A DNA stretch of 13,013 nucleotides from Lachnospiraceae bacterium UBA3863 (GTDB lineage Bacteria > Bacillota > Clostridia > Lachnospirales > Lachnospiraceae): positions 1-13,013 of the forward strand of contig DGGX01000157.1 of assembly GCA_002392385.1 (NCBI GenBank), given 5' to 3'. Shown piece after piece: positions 12,806-13,013 of this stretch (its first letter is position 1; each line of letters begins with the position of its first letter). The notes beneath the pieces are model-generated. The model did no database searches, had not been told where the DNA came from, and worked only from the letters and a program-made list of their open reading frames with translations. A program made the position numbers and the translations under genes.

Positions 12806-13013
12806 ATGGGTTTCTACGATTATTCCATCACGAATCCCAAGGGGGAGGAGATCCCCATGGAGAATTACAGGGGCAAGGTGGTCCTGGTCGTGAACACGGC
12901 GACGGGCTGCGGTTTCACGCCTCACTATAAGGATCTGGAGGACATGTACGAGAAGTACCACGACAGGGGCCTGGAGATCATCGACGTTCCCTGCAACCAG
13001 TTTGCCGGCCAGA
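12806..13013 (+). CDS. Glutathione peroxidase family protein (3' end beyond the window)
   Basis: The first 69 codons of a thiol peroxidase of the GPx fold. MGFYDYSITNPKGEEI and NYRGKVVLVVNTATGCGFTP are the family's N-terminal segments. The peroxidatic residue is Cys35 (codon TGC, not selenocysteine) in TGCGFTP, and VPCNQFAGQ at 61-69 matches the second conserved block, usually FPCNQFG. Bacterial members generally reduce hydrogen peroxide or organic hydroperoxides, often with thioredoxin rather than glutathione. AAAGGAG at 12795-12801 fixes the start at 12806. It has its own strong promoter and operator-like palindrome, so it is probably regulated independently of the upstream cluster and unrelated to the CoA pathway except as oxidative protection of an anaerobe. 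About 60% of the protein is outside the window. Confidence 0.9.
   Translation, partial: MGFYDYSITNPKGEEIPMENYRGKVVLVVNTATGCGFTPHYKDLEDMYEKYHDRGLEIIDVPCNQFAGQ

Noticed and set aside
12806..13013. Selenocysteine peroxidase
   Set aside because: The peroxidatic codon is TGC (cysteine), not an in-frame TGA.

Overview
The window looks like a chromosomal segment of an anaerobic Firmicute. A GC-rich member of the Clostridia, perhaps Lachnospiraceae, is my best guess. The reasons are strong AGGAGG-type ribosome sites at nearly every start, codirectional short operons, G/C-rich third codon positions, Rho-independent terminators, and a catabolic enzyme set built on CoA transfer and flavin/NAD(P) redox chemistry. 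This is inference from style and gene content; no rRNA or tRNA is present to confirm it. All ten genes I accept are on the + strand.

Layout. (1) 1-1096: the 3' two thirds of a sodium:solute symporter, closed by a hairpin terminator. (2) 1145-3530: an extended -10 promoter, a small two-helix membrane protein, an aldo/keto reductase, a LysR-type regulator and a strong terminator; the genes are 19-21 bases apart and look like one operon. (3) 3584-5979: a palindrome of LysR-box form, an OFA-type MFS transporter and a short-chain dehydrogenase with an N-terminal extension. (4) 5980-6889: about 0.9 kb with no credible gene but packed with structure: a long nested hairpin, GC-rich small hairpins, an array of alternately inverted motifs with a 52-53 base period, a 49/50-base tandem repeat, a 23-base tandem repeat, two dyads and a -24/-12 (sigma-54) promoter. 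(5) 6890-10390: acyl-CoA dehydrogenase-like protein, beta-hydroxyacid dehydrogenase and class III CoA-transferase, then a terminator. (6) 10466-12657: a palindrome overlapping a sigma-54-like/-10 element, then a sigma-54-dependent activator with Walker A, GAFTGA, Walker B and a Fis-type helix-turn-helix. (7) 12676-13013: a consensus TTGACA-N17-TATAAT promoter with a palindrome centred on its -10, and the start of a glutathione-peroxidase-family gene.

How the parts may work together. The CoA-transferase would activate a carboxylic acid, the acyl-CoA dehydrogenase homologue would work on the CoA thioester, and the NAD(P) dehydrogenases (beta-HAD, SDR, AKR) would interconvert hydroxy and oxo forms. 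The two transporters fit uptake or exchange of organic acids. The activator at 10582 most simply drives the -24/-12 promoter at 6785 and perhaps its own. The most unusual protein feature is that the acyl-CoA dehydrogenase homologue lacks both known positions of the catalytic glutamate and a conserved arginine of the same helix, so it may be a reductase or do different CoA chemistry. The substrate cannot be read from the sequence. The most unusual DNA feature is the layered repeat region in front of the sigma-54 promoter.
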